A stretch of DNA of 64,000 nt, from positions 218,093,616 through 218,157,615 of the forward strand of contig NC_092877.1 in the NCBI RefSeq assembly GCF_028372415.1. Direction: 5' to 3'. Source of the stretch: Notamacropus eugenii (Eukaryota; Chordata; Mammalia; Diprotodontia; Macropodidae). This document shows positions 1 through 10,282 of the stretch, piece after piece. The notes beneath the pieces were generated by a model that was not told where the DNA came from, ran no database searches, and saw only the letters and a program-made list of their open reading frames with translations. Position 1 is the first letter of the stretch. Each line of letters starts with the position of its first letter. Both the position numbers and the translations under genes were made by a program.

Positions 1-71
1 CTAAAAAGTCAGGTAACTTACTTTTCCAGGGAGGACCATATTCATTAATAATCGCTAGCACTTTAACCGAA

Positions 72-190
72 ATGCTTTACAAATATTATCTTATCTTCAC
101 CATAGATATAGGAGCTAGGTGCTAATATTAGTCTCATTTTACAAAAAAAGGAAATTGAGGTAGACCGAGGTAAAATGACAACCCAGAGTC
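72..190 (-). repeat. CORE-SINE (MIR superfamily) fragment
   Basis: The plus strand shows the antisense of a CORE-SINE: a TTTACAAATATTATCTTATC segment, then CATTTTAC and GAAATTGAGG. These match the order of segments in the full-length copy at 49108-49382. The tRNA-like head is missing, so this is a partial, old copy. Confidence 0.6.
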
Positions 191-532
191 TTTAGAATGA
201 ATTACTAGTAATTAGTCTATGGAAAAGTTGGGGATTAGGTTCCCATGACCACCAAAAACTATATCTTTTACTAGAGATTGCTGAAAATACACTTTCCTGC
301 ATATAGTTCTTTATAACAAAATATGTGTACTTTTCCTCACACAGTAATTACAAAATAGTCCATAAAATGCAGTACACAAAATAAAATTGGTAACATGCAA
401 AACATTTTTTCTCACTAGTAATTGCCTAGAATTTGGTGACCTTTTGTGATAACATCTCAATTAAAAACAAAACATTGATCTTGGACAATTTTCATAGAAC
501 ATGAAATCTACAGCACCATAAATACAATGCAT
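191..532. other. AT-rich sequence with no recognisable element
   Basis: No ORF, repeat family or RNA gene was recognised here. It is the left flank of the HAL1-like insertion, and its last 14 bases before position 547 are the left copy of that insertion's target-site duplication. Confidence 0.5.
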
Positions 533-546
533 CAAATAAAATTCTT
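533..546. repeat. Target-site duplication, left copy
   Basis: CAAATAAAATTCTT occurs here and again, exactly, at 1861-1874. The two copies bracket the HAL1-like element. The sequence ends TTCTT followed by A at the right copy, which fits an L1-type endonuclease nick for an element inserted on the minus strand. Confidence 0.9.
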
Positions 547-1860
547 TTTTTGAATTTTTAGAATTTATTTATTTATTTTTAGTTTTCAGCATTCTTCACC
601 ACAAGATTCTGAGTTCCAAATTTTCTCCCCATCTCTCCCCTCCCTTGATAATGTCTTGAAAGATGATGTCTAGGCTCTTTTTTTTGATCTTGACTTTCAG
701 GTAGTCCCATAATTTTAACATTGTCTTTCCTGGATCTATTTCCAAGTCAGTTGTTTTTCCAGTCAGGTATTTCATGTTGTCTACTATTTTTTCATTCCTT
801 TGGTTATATTTTATAATTTCTTCATTTTTCATAAAGTCATTAGCTTCCATCTGCTCCATTCTGATCTTTAAGGAATTATTTTCTTCAGTGAGCTTTTGGA
901 TCTCCTTTTCCATCTGACCAATTCTGCTTTTTAGGACATTCTTCTCCTCATTGGCTTTTTGGATCTTTTGTCATTTACATTAGTCTATTTTTTAAAATAT
1001 TATTTTCTTCACTACTTTTTGGGTCTTCTTTAGCAAGCAGTTGACTCCTTTTTCGTTATTTTCTTGAATCACTCTCATTTTTCTTCCCAATTTTTCCTCT
1101 ACTTCTCTTACTTGCTTTTCAAAATCCTTTTTGAGCTCTTCCATGGCCTGAGACCAATTCATATTTTTCTTGGAGGCTTTGGATGGAGGAGCTTTGACTT
1201 TGTTTTCTTCTGTTTGCATGTTCTGGTCTTTCTTGTCACCAAAGGAAGATTCTATAGTCTGATTCTTTTTTCAGTTTTTGCTCATTTACCCAGCCATTTA
1301 TGTGACTTTTGAGCTCTTTGTCAAGGTAGTTCTCTGCTTCCAGTAGGAGTGGGGGATGTACTGTCAGCTGCTCCATTCCCCACAATTTGTGGGCCTAGAG
1401 CTCCAGAAACATTGGCTGCACCTGCCCCACGGATGCTCTGACTGCTGTGCATTCCTCCCACCGTCTCCCTGCTCTGCTGCCCTGAGGCTGGGGCTGAACC
1501 ACTCTACTCTCCCACACTGGTCCCACAGGCTTTTTCCACAGACCTTCCAATTTTTCCTCGGTATTTTGGGATCATTAAGTCTGGAAACCACCAGATTTAG
1601 TCTCCCAAGGCCTGTTCAGGTCCCTTCTGTGCATTTGTGGCCCATCTTGGACTTTACTCTGCTCCCACTGTGGAATGATGGACACTTTCTGGTGACCTTC
1701 CAGTCTCTCTTGGGCTGGGGATTTGTTTCACTCCATCATTCTGTGGTTCTGCAGCTCCAGAATTTGTTTAGAGTCACTTTTTAGAGGTATTTGGCTGCAC
1801 TTGTTGGGAGCACTCTAGAACGTCTGTGCTGTTACTTCATCATCTTGGCTCTTCTCCCAG
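547..1860 (-). mobile_element. Complete ORF2-less L1-lineage element (HAL1-like), 1.3 kb
   Basis: The element is bracketed by an exact 14-bp TSD. Read on the minus strand it starts near 1860 with a 5' leader containing GAGCCAAGATG, the YY1-type motif found at the start of mammalian L1s. About 640 bases of GC-richer 5' UTR follow (about 1220-1860), then a coiled-coil ORF1 (about 596-1219), then a short 3' UTR and an A-rich tail (T-rich on plus at 547-585). No endonuclease or reverse-transcriptase ORF2 sequence is present. Compared with the related 2.24-kb copy at 21123-23366, it also lacks the ORF1 C-terminal domain and most of the 3' UTR, about 0.8 kb. Both ends and the TSD are intact, so the RNA that was copied either already lacked these parts or they were deleted after insertion. 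HAL1 assignment is from structure, not from a database match. Confidence 0.8.
596..1219 (-). pseudogene. L1/HAL1 ORF1 fragment: coiled coil without C-terminal domain
   Basis: Two overlapping-family reading frames remain. 992-1219 encodes the N-terminal part (residues like NWSQAMEELKKDFEKQVREV). 596-913 encodes the heptad-rich coiled coil (QKLTEENNSLKIRMEQMEAN). A frame break and stop near 913-992 separate them. ORF1p of L1 normally has a coiled coil, an RRM domain and a C-terminal domain that binds RNA. Here the frame runs from the residues just before the RRM (KSLDIIFQDIIK) straight into translated 3' UTR. The RRM and the CTD with its YPAKLS motif, seen in the other copy, are absent. It is not functional. 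Confidence 0.8.
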
Positions 1861-1874
1861 CAAATAAAATTCTT
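1861..1874. repeat. Target-site duplication, right copy
   Basis: Exact repeat of the 14 bases at 533-546, lying immediately outside the 5' end of the minus-strand HAL1-like element. Confidence 0.9.
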
Positions 1875-2890
1875 AACACTAAAACATTTTTAACATGAAT
1901 CTTACCTTTCTCTGTTTAAAATAGTGGTATGAAGGCACTGCACTCTATAATGAATCACTGATTTATAAACCCTAAACTTGGCAGCAGTGCCTGTAGACAT
2001 TGTACTACAAAATTTATCTCAAACTTTTATTTTCTCACTAAACCCTATCACTGACTTTTCAAGCTTGGACTTGGAGCCCAAAGGATTTATGCTGCAGTTT
2101 GGGGACATAATTGTAACACAAATTTGAATTTTAAAGACAATGCAAATATCAATGAATGCATGGAAAGCTCTCTTTACAAAGGTAATGTTCACAAGACTAG
2201 TGAAGTGCCCGGTAGGATACCAACTCCTCCACAAATGTGTTTATTTTTTTTCTCTACCGTACATAGCTACAAATGTGCATGATTGCCAACATAAAAGTGA
2301 AAATGAGGTTACTAATAAAATCACATTAATTTTTGAAGTCACAAGAGTGTGACTGTTGAAGATTGACTGTATATGTCTTGCATGTCTGTGTATATAAATA
2401 TACACATATGTATGTTTTGGGGAGAAGTAAGTATGTGTTCAGAAATCTGGTAATTTAAGCATAAAATCATTGTAATGATAAGATAACATAAGTAGGAAAG
2501 ATAACAAATTATTTTTGAATCTCATTTTACTTTATGCAATAAACACCTTGAGTTGTTAAAAAATTGTAGCATGTTCTTTAAGTCTGAACTCATATGACTT
2601 TGTACATCAAGTAAATAAAGTAATCATCGTTTTATGAAATTACTGGATTCAATATATACAAGTCAATAGTTTAAGCACTCAATACTCCAACAACATACTA
2701 TACAATTAAAAAGAAAAAAAGTAATTCCTTTTCTCTTAATGCTTGGAAAGAAAGTTAGGCATCATACTAGATCTCAGAAGAGAGGACCCCAAGTCCACTA
2801 TGATTGTCAGGAAAGGGTGACATTAGAACTATATGTAAGATTACAAGTGTTTTGGAGATTTCAGAATGAACTGGAGGTATAAGATTGTTG
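1875..2890. other. Unassigned sequence with a short TG/TA tract
   Basis: No gene or repeat family was recognised. A short alternating TATATA/TGTATG stretch lies at about 2385-2420. Short ORFs here have no recognisable motifs. Confidence 0.4.
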
Positions 2891-2894
2891 GAGG

Positions 2895-3030
2895 GCTGAA
2901 GCTGGAGTCAGGATAACTTGAGTTTACATATTGCCCTTGGCACTTCCTGGTTGTGTGATCCTGGGCAATCTCTTTACCTCTCTGATTGTGTTTCATTTCT
3001 TCGCAAAATGAGTTGATGGGCTATATAATC
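2895..3030 (+). repeat. MIR-type SINE
   Basis: Sense-strand MIR order is visible: GCTGGAGTCAGG, then GGTTGTGTGATCCTGGGCAA, then a TTTACCTCTCTGATTG segment and CAAAATGAG. These correspond to the conserved MIR core with many substitutions. Confidence 0.65.
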
Positions 3031-3044
3031 AATAAATTTCCTTC

Positions 3045-4010
3045 CTTTTTTGTGGTTGTAATATCTCTATGCCAACTGAATACAAGATCTAGTAGATCCA
3101 TGTGTCCTCCCATGAGTTGGCCACACAGGGTTTGCTCAGCCTGCCAAAGCCTGCCTTTGCTCTGGCTCTTATTGTCATTCTTTCCATGACAAGCTCTTTC
3201 TATCATACTTTTTTTGAAGTCTTTTATTTTTCTTTATAATTTTTCCTGGTTTTTATGTTAAACTGCTCATAGTCACTAAGCAACTCTCCAATATCCTCTT
3301 TGTAAGATTCATTTTTAATTTTTTGGAGGCAGATTTTATGACTCACTGCCATGTAGTAGTAACATTGGTTGACCATTAGTATTGAAACTATGGGCCTTTG
3401 CTTTCATGGAAAGCTTGGGGTAAGTATGAAAGCTTTGCAGTTTCTTAAAAGTAATTTAGCCTACTCTCCTTCTACTATTTGTTTCTGGGTCTAGTTCATT
3501 CTTCTATAGTTCATCTATACTGTCTACTTCAGATATGATGGCTAAGCTCTATAGTGTGTCCATCCAAATGCATATTTAAATCTGGGTAATAGATATTCTT
3601 TATTTATGTGATCTTTCTTTTGTTGATGGACAGGTTAAACTCCTGTGAGTGATTATAGGTTTCTACCTGGAATCCCTACAATGTCTTGGAATGTGGCATG
3701 TGACACAAATATTACAATGTCATCTGCAGGAATATCTGGAGAACCCCACCACCAAAAGCAAATTCCTTTTTTGATCAAAACTCCATTAGATCTCCATCAG
3801 TGTGATGAGTACCTTTGGTGAATATACATCTCCCTTTTTATGTCTTGTCTGATGATTTTTATTAAAAGGTCTTTGAATGGGGTTATTTTTTCTTGTTAAG
3901 ATGCTAAGGAATCTTAAATGATTCTGATGCATAGATGGGAGACACCCTGTTGTAAAAGAGCCTTTAAAACTGAGTTTTGTTCTACTTAATTGAATGATAA
4001 CCAGGAATGA
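3045..4010 (-). mobile_element. RTE-clade LINE fragment (reverse transcriptase and C-terminus)
   Basis: Minus-strand translation gives a degenerate RTE-like polymerase. Around 3786-3850 a frame reads KGDVYSPKVLITLME, which parallels the RTE motif GVRQGD-ISPKLF. About 60 bases further on (3719-3727) GCAGATGAC encodes Ala-Asp-Asp, the catalytic ADD of reverse transcriptases, followed by IVIF. Towards 3050-3110 a segment WHRDI resembles the WYPRD motif near the RTE C-terminus. Several stops and frameshifts make it dead. RTE elements are the likely partners of the SINEs at 5210, 54450 and 60945 that carry an RTE-like tail. Exact ends are not visible. Confidence 0.6.
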
Positions 4011-4870
4011 AAGCCAGGTACAGAGTAACATGACTCTGTTTATGGCAGACAAAAGGCTGTTGCATCACATGGTGACATTGATAGAGAACACTAAACTGAA
4101 GTACCGAGATGGCAGTCATAGTGGGAAAGAAGTTCTCATTTAATGGGAATAAGCAATTTATTGCAAAATACTGATTACAAAATGTGAGTTAAAGCCCTAT
4201 GGTCAGAGTCCAGAATCTAGGAGCTTGCAGAGGCAGTGATAAATGTTCTAGCAAACTAGGGACACTATGGGGATCTGTGTTCCTTAGATAGAGTCTGTAT
4301 GTTTTCTGAATGATTTTCTACCCCTTTCGAGTGTTGGCAGCCTTTGGTCCCACAGGTGTTTGAAATATCCAAGAGGATTATGTCAGGGGTGAACCTTGCT
4401 CCTGATTGTGCAGGAGACAGAGATGTTCACATTACTTCCCATCTGTGTAGATGTGATAGATGAAGCCATGGCATTGGATGTTATTGCCAAGGGAGAATGA
4501 AGGGGAAGAGAGACATGGAGTCGATCAAAGAAATTTGGTCTGCTTGATGAAGTAGTGAGCTTGCTAAGACAATGCACAAGAGGTCAAAAGGCAGTGTATG
4601 ATTAACTGTCAAATGAGTTGTACATACACATGTAATGGTTTACTAATGCAAGTACAAGCATATGGTTAAGCACGGGTAGACTTGTTTTAACAACTGAATG
4701 CCTAGGATTGAGTTCTTTACCAGGAATATTCTGACAATATTCAGCTTCAAGACTTTTAAACTGAATACAGAGATTGCTAACACATGACTTAATGGGTAAA
4801 TTGAAGGAATTTTAAAGCAGTTCACAGGAATAGAAGTGGATCTTACTTTTGTAGAAAGTTTCATTTATGC
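4011..4870. other. Unassigned sequence
   Basis: No ORF with recognisable motifs and no clear repeat family. The part nearest 4010 may continue the RTE fragment upstream, but I could not see conserved motifs there. Confidence 0.4.
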
Positions 4871-4957
4871 TTTCCTTCCTTCCTTCCTTCCTTCCTTCCT
4901 TCCTTCCTTCCTTCCTTCCTTCCTTCCTTCCTTCCTTCCTTCCTTCCTTCCTTCCTT
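4871..4957. repeat. (CCTT)n microsatellite
   Basis: About 87 bases of near-perfect CCTT repeat, roughly 21-22 units. It is a homopurine/homopyrimidine tract with mirror symmetry, so H-DNA formation is conceivable. It is likely length-polymorphic. Confidence 0.98.
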
Positions 4958-5209
4958 TTTTAAATCAGATATTTCTTATACTGCCTCCCCTCCCCCCAGC
5001 TTTCCACATTGAAGTCTCTTTCAGAATAAAGAAAAACAATTAAGTGAAACCACCCAACAGAATATACACAATTTTCTGACATGTTAGTGTTCTGTCTCTA
5101 TGCTGTGAAGAAGGTCCTATGCTTTCTTATCTATTCTCTATGGCGATTTTTCATGCTTCAGTTTCTCTCTTTGTCTTCCTTTTAACGAACTTATAATTCA
5201 TATTGTTGT
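4958..5209. other. Pyrimidine-rich unassigned sequence
   Basis: Contains a C-rich run (CCTCCCCTCCCCCC at about 4985). Otherwise no recognisable element. Confidence 0.4.
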
Positions 5210-5390
5210 AGTCTTTACTATCTGTGTGACCTTGGGCAAGTCACTTAACCTCTATTTGCTTTAATCAGCTGGATAAAGAAATGGCAAACCACTCCATTAT
5301 ATTTGCCAAGAGCACCCCATGGACAGTGTGGCCCATGGGGTTGGGAAGAGTTATACAAAACTGAATGCCTGAACAACAAGTCATTGTACA
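5210..5390 (+). mobile_element. SINE with CORE-type body and RTE-like tail (type A), 5'-truncated
   Basis: Order on plus: CTGTGTGACCTTGGGCAAGT, CACTTAACCTC, then AAATGGCAAACCACTCCA, TTGCCAAGAG, GGGAAGAGTTATACAAAACT and CTGAACAACAA. The second half is the RTE-like 3' module. Full-length relatives lie at 54450-54705 and 60945-61175. The tRNA-like head is missing here. Confidence 0.8.
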
Positions 5391-5549
5391 TACAGCGTGT
5401 CTCAAAAATTGTAGTTTTTAAAGTTATTAAGAGAGCTGAACATTATGTCTTTTAGTTTTGTTTATTTTACTTGGCATTACCTCATATACATCTTTTCATG
5501 CCTCCTTTATTTCCTCAGATTTGTCACTTCCTACTGCCTCTTCCTTTAC
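5391..5549. other. Unassigned sequence
   Basis: Nothing recognised with confidence. TACATACAGCGTGTCTCAAAA at about 5389-5409 vaguely resembles a mariner-type terminal repeat, but no partner end was found. Confidence 0.3.
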
Positions 5550-5755
5550 ATCTATATTTATATGCATTTTATATTACATATACACACACACATGCACACA
5601 TGCATACAATTTATAGAACAGCTTTTCATCCATTCCTCAATTCCCCAGTTTGTTTCCAGACATTCTGTGTGTGTATATATATGAATATGGATATATACAT
5701 ATATGTGATATATACACATATGTACATACAGACACATATGTGTGTGTGTATCTTT
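5550..5755. repeat. Compound CA/TG/TA microsatellite
   Basis: Alternating purine-pyrimidine tracts: CACACACACATGCACACATG at about 5582-5605, then TGTGTGTATATATATG and further ATATACATATATG blocks up to GTGTGTGTGTATC at about 5752. The spacer near 5610-5660 is non-repetitive. Confidence 0.85.
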
Positions 5756-5805
5756 TATTCTCAAGTATCTGTATTTTCTTTGTTGTGTCCCATCAGCCTT
5801 CTCAT

Positions 5806-6183
5806 CCTGGAAGTTCATCTTGCCAAGGTCTCCTCACTCAAGAACAAGTTCACTCCACCCTTGGCCTCATACTGGAAGCCCTTTCTGACTGTCTCTGATT
5901 TAGTTGGTTCCTCCTGGAGCCTCCATTTTTAAGGAAAGCCCCTTGGTTCACCATATCTTCACTGATCTCCGGACTCTATCCCCAGAATCACTAGACTTTT
6001 TCTACCACGCCAGCATGGGGATATTGTTCCCTTCTTTTCTTTCTCCTTCACCTTTTCAGCTTCTATTTTGTGCTGTCTTAAACTATTAGAATACAAGCTT
6101 CTTGAGGGCAATAACTATCTTTCTGCTTGTATTTTCATGGGGCCTGACACATAGTAAGTGTTTAATAAATGCTTTGTTGTTAA
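5806..6183 (+). mobile_element. L2 LINE 3' end
   Basis: Shows the L2 3' UTR order: a pyrimidine-rich stretch with CTGGAAGCCCTTTCTGA, then TTAGAATACAAGCTTCTTGA, GGGCAATAACT, GCCTGACACATAGTAAGTG and TTTAATAAATGCTTTGTTG at the end. Non-coding relic. Confidence 0.7.
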
Positions 6184-6449
6184 CTTGTTTCTATCTTTGA
6201 TTTCCTTGGGGTATTTATATACCTTTGTAATAGTGTCTCCTGGTTAAATGCTATATACAGTTTAGCCACAAAAATATAAGGACCAATATTCTGGTTCTAA
6301 TGTATTTCCGAGTTTATCTCATGCTGCTCTCATATATTCTACTGGATTAAGGATGGGAATAAGAAGTAGGCCTGTGATTGCCTTAGTAAAATGAAACCTC
6401 ATGTACGCAAACTCTCCCTCTTAATATAGTTCTGAACCTTGTCTATAAC
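6184..6449. other. Unassigned sequence
   Basis: No recognisable gene or repeat. Confidence 0.4.
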
Positions 6450-6536
6450 TTAAAATCTTAAGGAGTTGTCTATGTCCCTAGGCAGTTAAATGACTTGTCC
6501 AGGGTCCTACAGTTAACATTTGTCTTACTGAATCTG
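6450..6536 (-). repeat. CORE-SINE, part 1 of a copy split by an L1
   Basis: AAATGACTTGTCCAGGGTCC matches the antisense of the CORE-SINE body. The copy breaks at 6536, and a continuation (CTGAATTTGAAGACCAGTTC) resumes at 7751, after the L1. Confidence 0.6.
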
Positions 6537-7750
6537 TTTTTTTAAATTAATTTATTTGTTTTCAGTTCTCTACAATCACTTCCATAAGTCGTAGATTTTC
6601 TCCCACTCTCTCTTCCCTTCCTCCCCAAGAGAGCATGCATATGGGATCTACATATACATTTCTATTAAACACATTTTTCACATTAGGCATGTTGCATAGA
6701 AGAATTTAAATGAATGGGAGAAGCCATGAGAAAAAAAACCATAACATAACACAAGAGAAAATGTTCTGCTTCATTCTGTCTTCCAATTCCATAGTTCTTT
6801 GTCTGAATGTGAATTGCATTTTGCCTCAAGTGTCCTTTTGGAATGTTTTACATCCTGGCATTGCTGTGAAGGACTAGGTCTACCAGAAACAGTCCTTACA
6901 CACTGTGGCTGTTACTGTGTACAGTGTTCTCCTGGTTCTGCTCATTTCACTCAGTTTCAGTTCATATAGGTCCTTCCAGTCCCTTCTGTTCATCACTTCT
7001 CATGGCACAATAGCATTCCATTACATTCATATACCACAACTTGTTCAGTCATTCCCCAATTGATGGGTATCCCCTCAATATCTAGTTCTTGGCCACCACA
7101 AAGAGAGCTGCTATAAATATTTTTGTACATGTGGGATCTTTTCCCATTTTTATGATCTCTTGGGGATACAGTCCTAGAAGTGGTGTTGCTGGGTCAAAGG
7201 GTATGCACATTTTTGTAACCCTTTGGGCATAGTTCCAAATTGCTCTCCAGAATGGTTGAATCAGCTCACAACTTCACCAACAATGAATCAGTGTTCCAAC
7301 TCTCCCATATCTTCTCCAGCATTTATCATCTTCTTGTTTTATCATGTTAGCCAATCTGATAGGTGTGATGTTGTACCTAAGAGTTGTTTTGATTTTCATC
7401 TCTCTAATCAGTAGTGATTTAGACATTTTTTCATATGACTATAGATAGCTTTAATTTCTTACCCTGAAAACTACTTGTTCATGTCCTTCGACCATTTATT
7501 AATTAGGGAATGATTTGTAATCTCATAAATTTGACTCAGTTCTCTGTATTTTAGAAATGAGGCCTTTATCATAGACACTGGTTGTAAAAATTCTTTTCCA
7601 GTTTTTTGCTTCCCTCCCAATCTTGGTTGCATTGGGTTTGTTTGTGCAAAAACTTTTCAATTTAATGTAACCAAAATTATTCATTTTGCACTTCATAATG
7701 TTCTCCATCTCTTGCTTGGTCATAAATTTCTGCATTCTCCATAAATCTGG
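6537..7750 (-). mobile_element. 5'-truncated L1, ORF2 C-terminus plus 3' UTR
   Basis: The A-rich tail is on the left (T-rich plus strand at about 6537-6560) and the ORF2 3' part runs to 7750. Minus-strand residues NPNATKIGREAKNWKRIF and SVYDKGLISKIQRTE are the L1 ORF2 C-terminal region, and further on FDPATPLLGLYPK and the CWRR zinc-knuckle region appear in broken frames. A likely short TSD, CTGAATCTG (6528-6536) and CTGAATTTG (7751-7759), brackets it. The insertion sits inside a CORE-SINE. Confidence 0.85.
7523..7735 (-). pseudogene. L1 ORF2 C-terminal region fragment
   Basis: An open 70-residue frame matches the stretch of L1 ORF2p between the reverse transcriptase and the cysteine-rich end (SFCTNKPNATKIGREAKNW, then DKGLISKI). 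The same stretch is present in the copy at 32799-33085. The polymerase domain lies beyond the truncation point, so it is a dead fragment. Confidence 0.8.
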
Positions 7751-7800
7751 CTGAATTTGAAGACCAGTTCTATATCTGCTACATTCTGCTGCATTATCAC
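7751..7800 (-). repeat. CORE-SINE, part 2 of the split copy
   Basis: GCTGAATTTGAAGACCAGTT continues the CORE-SINE antisense order (GGATTTGAACTCAGGTCTTC in relatives) from the part ending at 6536. Confidence 0.5.
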
Positions 7801-7829
7801 ATATTCTATATGCTGGTCAAATCATACTT

Positions 7830-8225
7830 TTTGCCATTCCTATTTTGCCTTCTCATATCTTCACGCTTCTGTTCACATTTTCCTATCCTATTCTACCCCA
7901 CCCCAATAAATCCATTGATATGTCCCACCACCTTCCTTCAGGTATCACCTAGGGTGCCATCTCCATAATGAAGGCTTTCTGGATCCCCAAACTTGAAGAA
8001 AAAAAATTTCCTTCTTGTCAGACTCCTTAGAGTTCTTTGCCCATACTCTCCCTTATACTTAACATACTCTCCTTTGTATCATTGTTAACTGTATATTTTT
8101 TTTGCTTGTCTACTTAGTAATCAAGTTCCTTGAGAGCAAGCTTATGTTAAATCAATCTTTTTTTAAATCTCTAGTACTTAACATAGCATCTTAAACATAA
8201 TAGCTGCTTAATGTTTATTGAATGA
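7830..8225 (+). mobile_element. L2 LINE 3' end
   Basis: Contains the L2 landmarks CCTTCAGGTATCACCTAGGG, TGAAGGCTTTCTGGATCCCC, AGTTCCTTGAGAGCAAGC and TTAATGTTTATTGAATGATT in order. Old and non-coding. Confidence 0.65.
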
Positions 8226-8844
8226 TTAAATAACCTAGGACAAACATATTCCATGCTAGTGCCTTAGTGCCTCCTGAACTTTCTAACCTAAAATTTTGGT
8301 TATTTTTGAATGATGTAGCATGTTAATTTTAACTTTAAATATAGGGAATCACAATGGTGATTTTATATGTTCATATCATATATTTGTGCATAAATACATG
8401 CATATTGACGTGTGTGTATGTATAAGTATGGGAATGGGAAAAATCAGATTATTCTCTCCGAAGTCATGATCTGTAACAATCATTTTGCCAGACAAATCAT
8501 GTAGTAATTTACATTCAATTTAGGGAATGGAAAAAAAATGAACACCTTGGAGCCCACTGACACAGTATGTCTAGACATGACAATAAGGTCTAAAAGACAG
8601 ATTTGGTACTTACCGCTTTCAAATTATCTGTAGCCTATTTTATGAATAATGTATAACGTAGTCTAGTTCTGCCTCAGGTTTTAAATATACATGTATATAT
8701 GTATTAAGTCATTAAATTAAATAACTTTAAATTACTATTGTGTCTATAGGCTATTGCAGTTCCAATATGAATTATATCTTCCTGGGTTCCAGATAATTCC
8801 CACTTTCCCAAAGAGAAAAGCTTCCTTCTCCCTTGAATAAGGAT
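8226..8844. other. Unassigned AT-rich sequence
   Basis: Short TG/TA alternation at about 8395-8432 and 8685-8705. No gene or repeat family recognised. Confidence 0.4.
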
Positions 8845-8985
8845 TCAGGTGGCTCTGGTGGAGAAAGTGAGGCTAGTGACCTTGTACAGCCCTCCCTCCC
8901 TTCATTTCATTTCATTTGCAAGTCATGGAATCATCTTTCTGATGTCATGGTCTTCTTCAAAAATATAGGACAAACAACAACAACC
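8845..8985 (+). mobile_element. Chimeric SINE (type B), 3' half
   Basis: Order: GATTCAGGTGGCTCTGGTGG, GTGAGGCTAGTGACCTTGTA, CAGCCCTCCCTCCC, TTTGCAAGTCATGG, TGATGTCATGGTCTTCTTC and an A/C-rich tail GACAAACAACAACAACC. The same module occurs at 10740, 19040, 23600 (minus), 43296 (minus), 49940 and 60163. Confidence 0.75.
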
Positions 8986-9080
8986 AGTGAGAACAAATGA
9001 GATAGTATTTGTAAAGAGCTTAGCACAGTGCTTGGCACATGGTGGGGTTATATAAATACTTATTTTCATCCCTTCCTTAA
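8986..9080 (+). repeat. MIR/CORE-SINE 3' part
   Basis: ATGAGATAGTATTTGTAAAG, AGCTTAGCACAGTGCTTGGC, ACATGGTGGGG and TATATAAATACT follow MIR 3' order. The type B SINE directly to the left probably interrupted it. Confidence 0.65.
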
Positions 9081-9620
9081 TTTCCTTGAAAACTAATTTC
9101 CATAGGTGGTATGACTCTTTAAGGGGTATGTGGAAAAGGGGAACAGATGTGTTTTTACTGATGCTTGAATTTTTAAATTTTCTTTTAAATGGGAGAGATA
9201 TTTGCTTGCATGATTCTGACAATCAATTGTGGTGAATTTCAGTGATTAAAGGGCTCCACACTTTAAGGTGTTCAGTACTGTGACTAGGAATTGGTTAAGG
9301 GAGTAGCCAACAGAATAGAAGGAAATATATTTGCCAACTGACAATTTACATAAAAAAGTCCTAAGTTTTTAGAAATCCATTTATCCCATAAATGCCCTGG
9401 CTTTTACTAAAGCAAGGGAGGTGACGCTACTTTGGTCTTTTCATGTACTCCAGCCAAAATATCCTTCTTGGATTTCTCTTGCCTTTCAAGTAGGAAAGAT
9501 TGATTATTATGTTTGATTATTGATTATATTATTATATATTGATTATATTATTATATAATAATCAAGATAATTATTTTGACTTTATTTTACATGTATAAAA
9601 TTATTGCAAAATATGAAATT
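9081..9620. other. Unassigned sequence with an AT-rich block
   Basis: About 9500-9575 is a TTATTATATTGAT-type AT-rich block with short internal repeats. Nothing else recognised. Confidence 0.4.
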
Positions 9621-9621
9621 C

Positions 9622-9800
9622 AATAATTAAATTTAATTCACTTAATATTTATTAAGTACCAGCTACCTTTAGAATACAAAGCAAGGAATTGAAGGTTGGA
9701 GGTTGTGATGAGCTACAGAGTTTCAGTGCCTCATCTGCCCTTATGGAGCTTACACTACAGTAGGAAGATGACACAAATGTAGATAACAATGAGCATAACA
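9622..9800 (-). mobile_element. L2 LINE 3' end (antisense)
   Basis: ATATTTATTAAGTACCAGCT, AGAATACAAAGCAAGG and TTATGGAGCTTACACTACAG match the reverse of the L2 3' end. Confidence 0.6.
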
Positions 9801-9864
9801 CAACATTTTTAATGTATAAGAGAATAATGCAATAAAGTAGATACTATGATATTCCTTGAGATTC

Positions 9865-10282
9865 TCCCACTTTTTAACAAGAATCCTGTACTCAAGCATT
9901 TCCTTATTCCTGTTCATCTTCTGCAACCTCAGCTCTGGCCATCTTATCCCCTTCATCATTAAACTCCAGTGGCTCCCTATTACCCTAGTATCAAAAATAG
10001 AATCCTCTGGCTTTAAAAGCCCTTTACAAGCTGCTGTTTCCTACTTTCTTCATTATTTTACACCTTTCATATACTCTGTGATTCACTAGCCTCCTTGCTG
10101 TTCCTACCACACGACACTATCTCCAACCTCTGTGCATATTCAGTGGGTACCCCAAGTATGTGTATAGAATTCTCTCTCTTTTTTTCTCTACTCTTGGTTT
10201 CCCTGGCTTCCTTCAAGAGTCAGCTAAAATCCCTGCCTTCTGAACAAAAGTCTTTCTTTATCCTCTCTAATGCTGGTACCTT
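9865..10282 (+). mobile_element. L2 LINE 3' region, part 1 (interrupted)
   Basis: L2 landmarks are clear: CATTAAACTCCAGTGGCTCC, TAAAAGCCCTTTACAAGCTG, CATATACTCTGTGATTCACT, CTCCTTGCTGTTCCTACCAC and CTGGCTTCCTTCAAGAGTCA. The L2 stops at about 10282 and resumes at about 10864, so another element inserted into it. Confidence 0.8.

Noticed and set aside
1356..1784. 142-codon plus-strand ORF
   Set aside because: It is the antisense of the HAL1-like 5' UTR, a GC-rich stretch with few stops by chance. No motif and no start context.
4871..4957. CRISPR-like or regulatory tandem array
   Set aside because: It is a simple tetranucleotide microsatellite. There are no spacers and no bacterial sequence in the window.
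5389..5440. Possible mariner-type terminal repeat (also 54715-54740)
   Set aside because: Only a loose resemblance to a TACAGGGTGTC-type end, with no matching opposite end or TA duplication.
5471..5932. 153-codon plus-strand ORF
   Set aside because: Most of it is translated CA/TA microsatellite (runs of H, T, Y, I, M) followed by L2 3' UTR.
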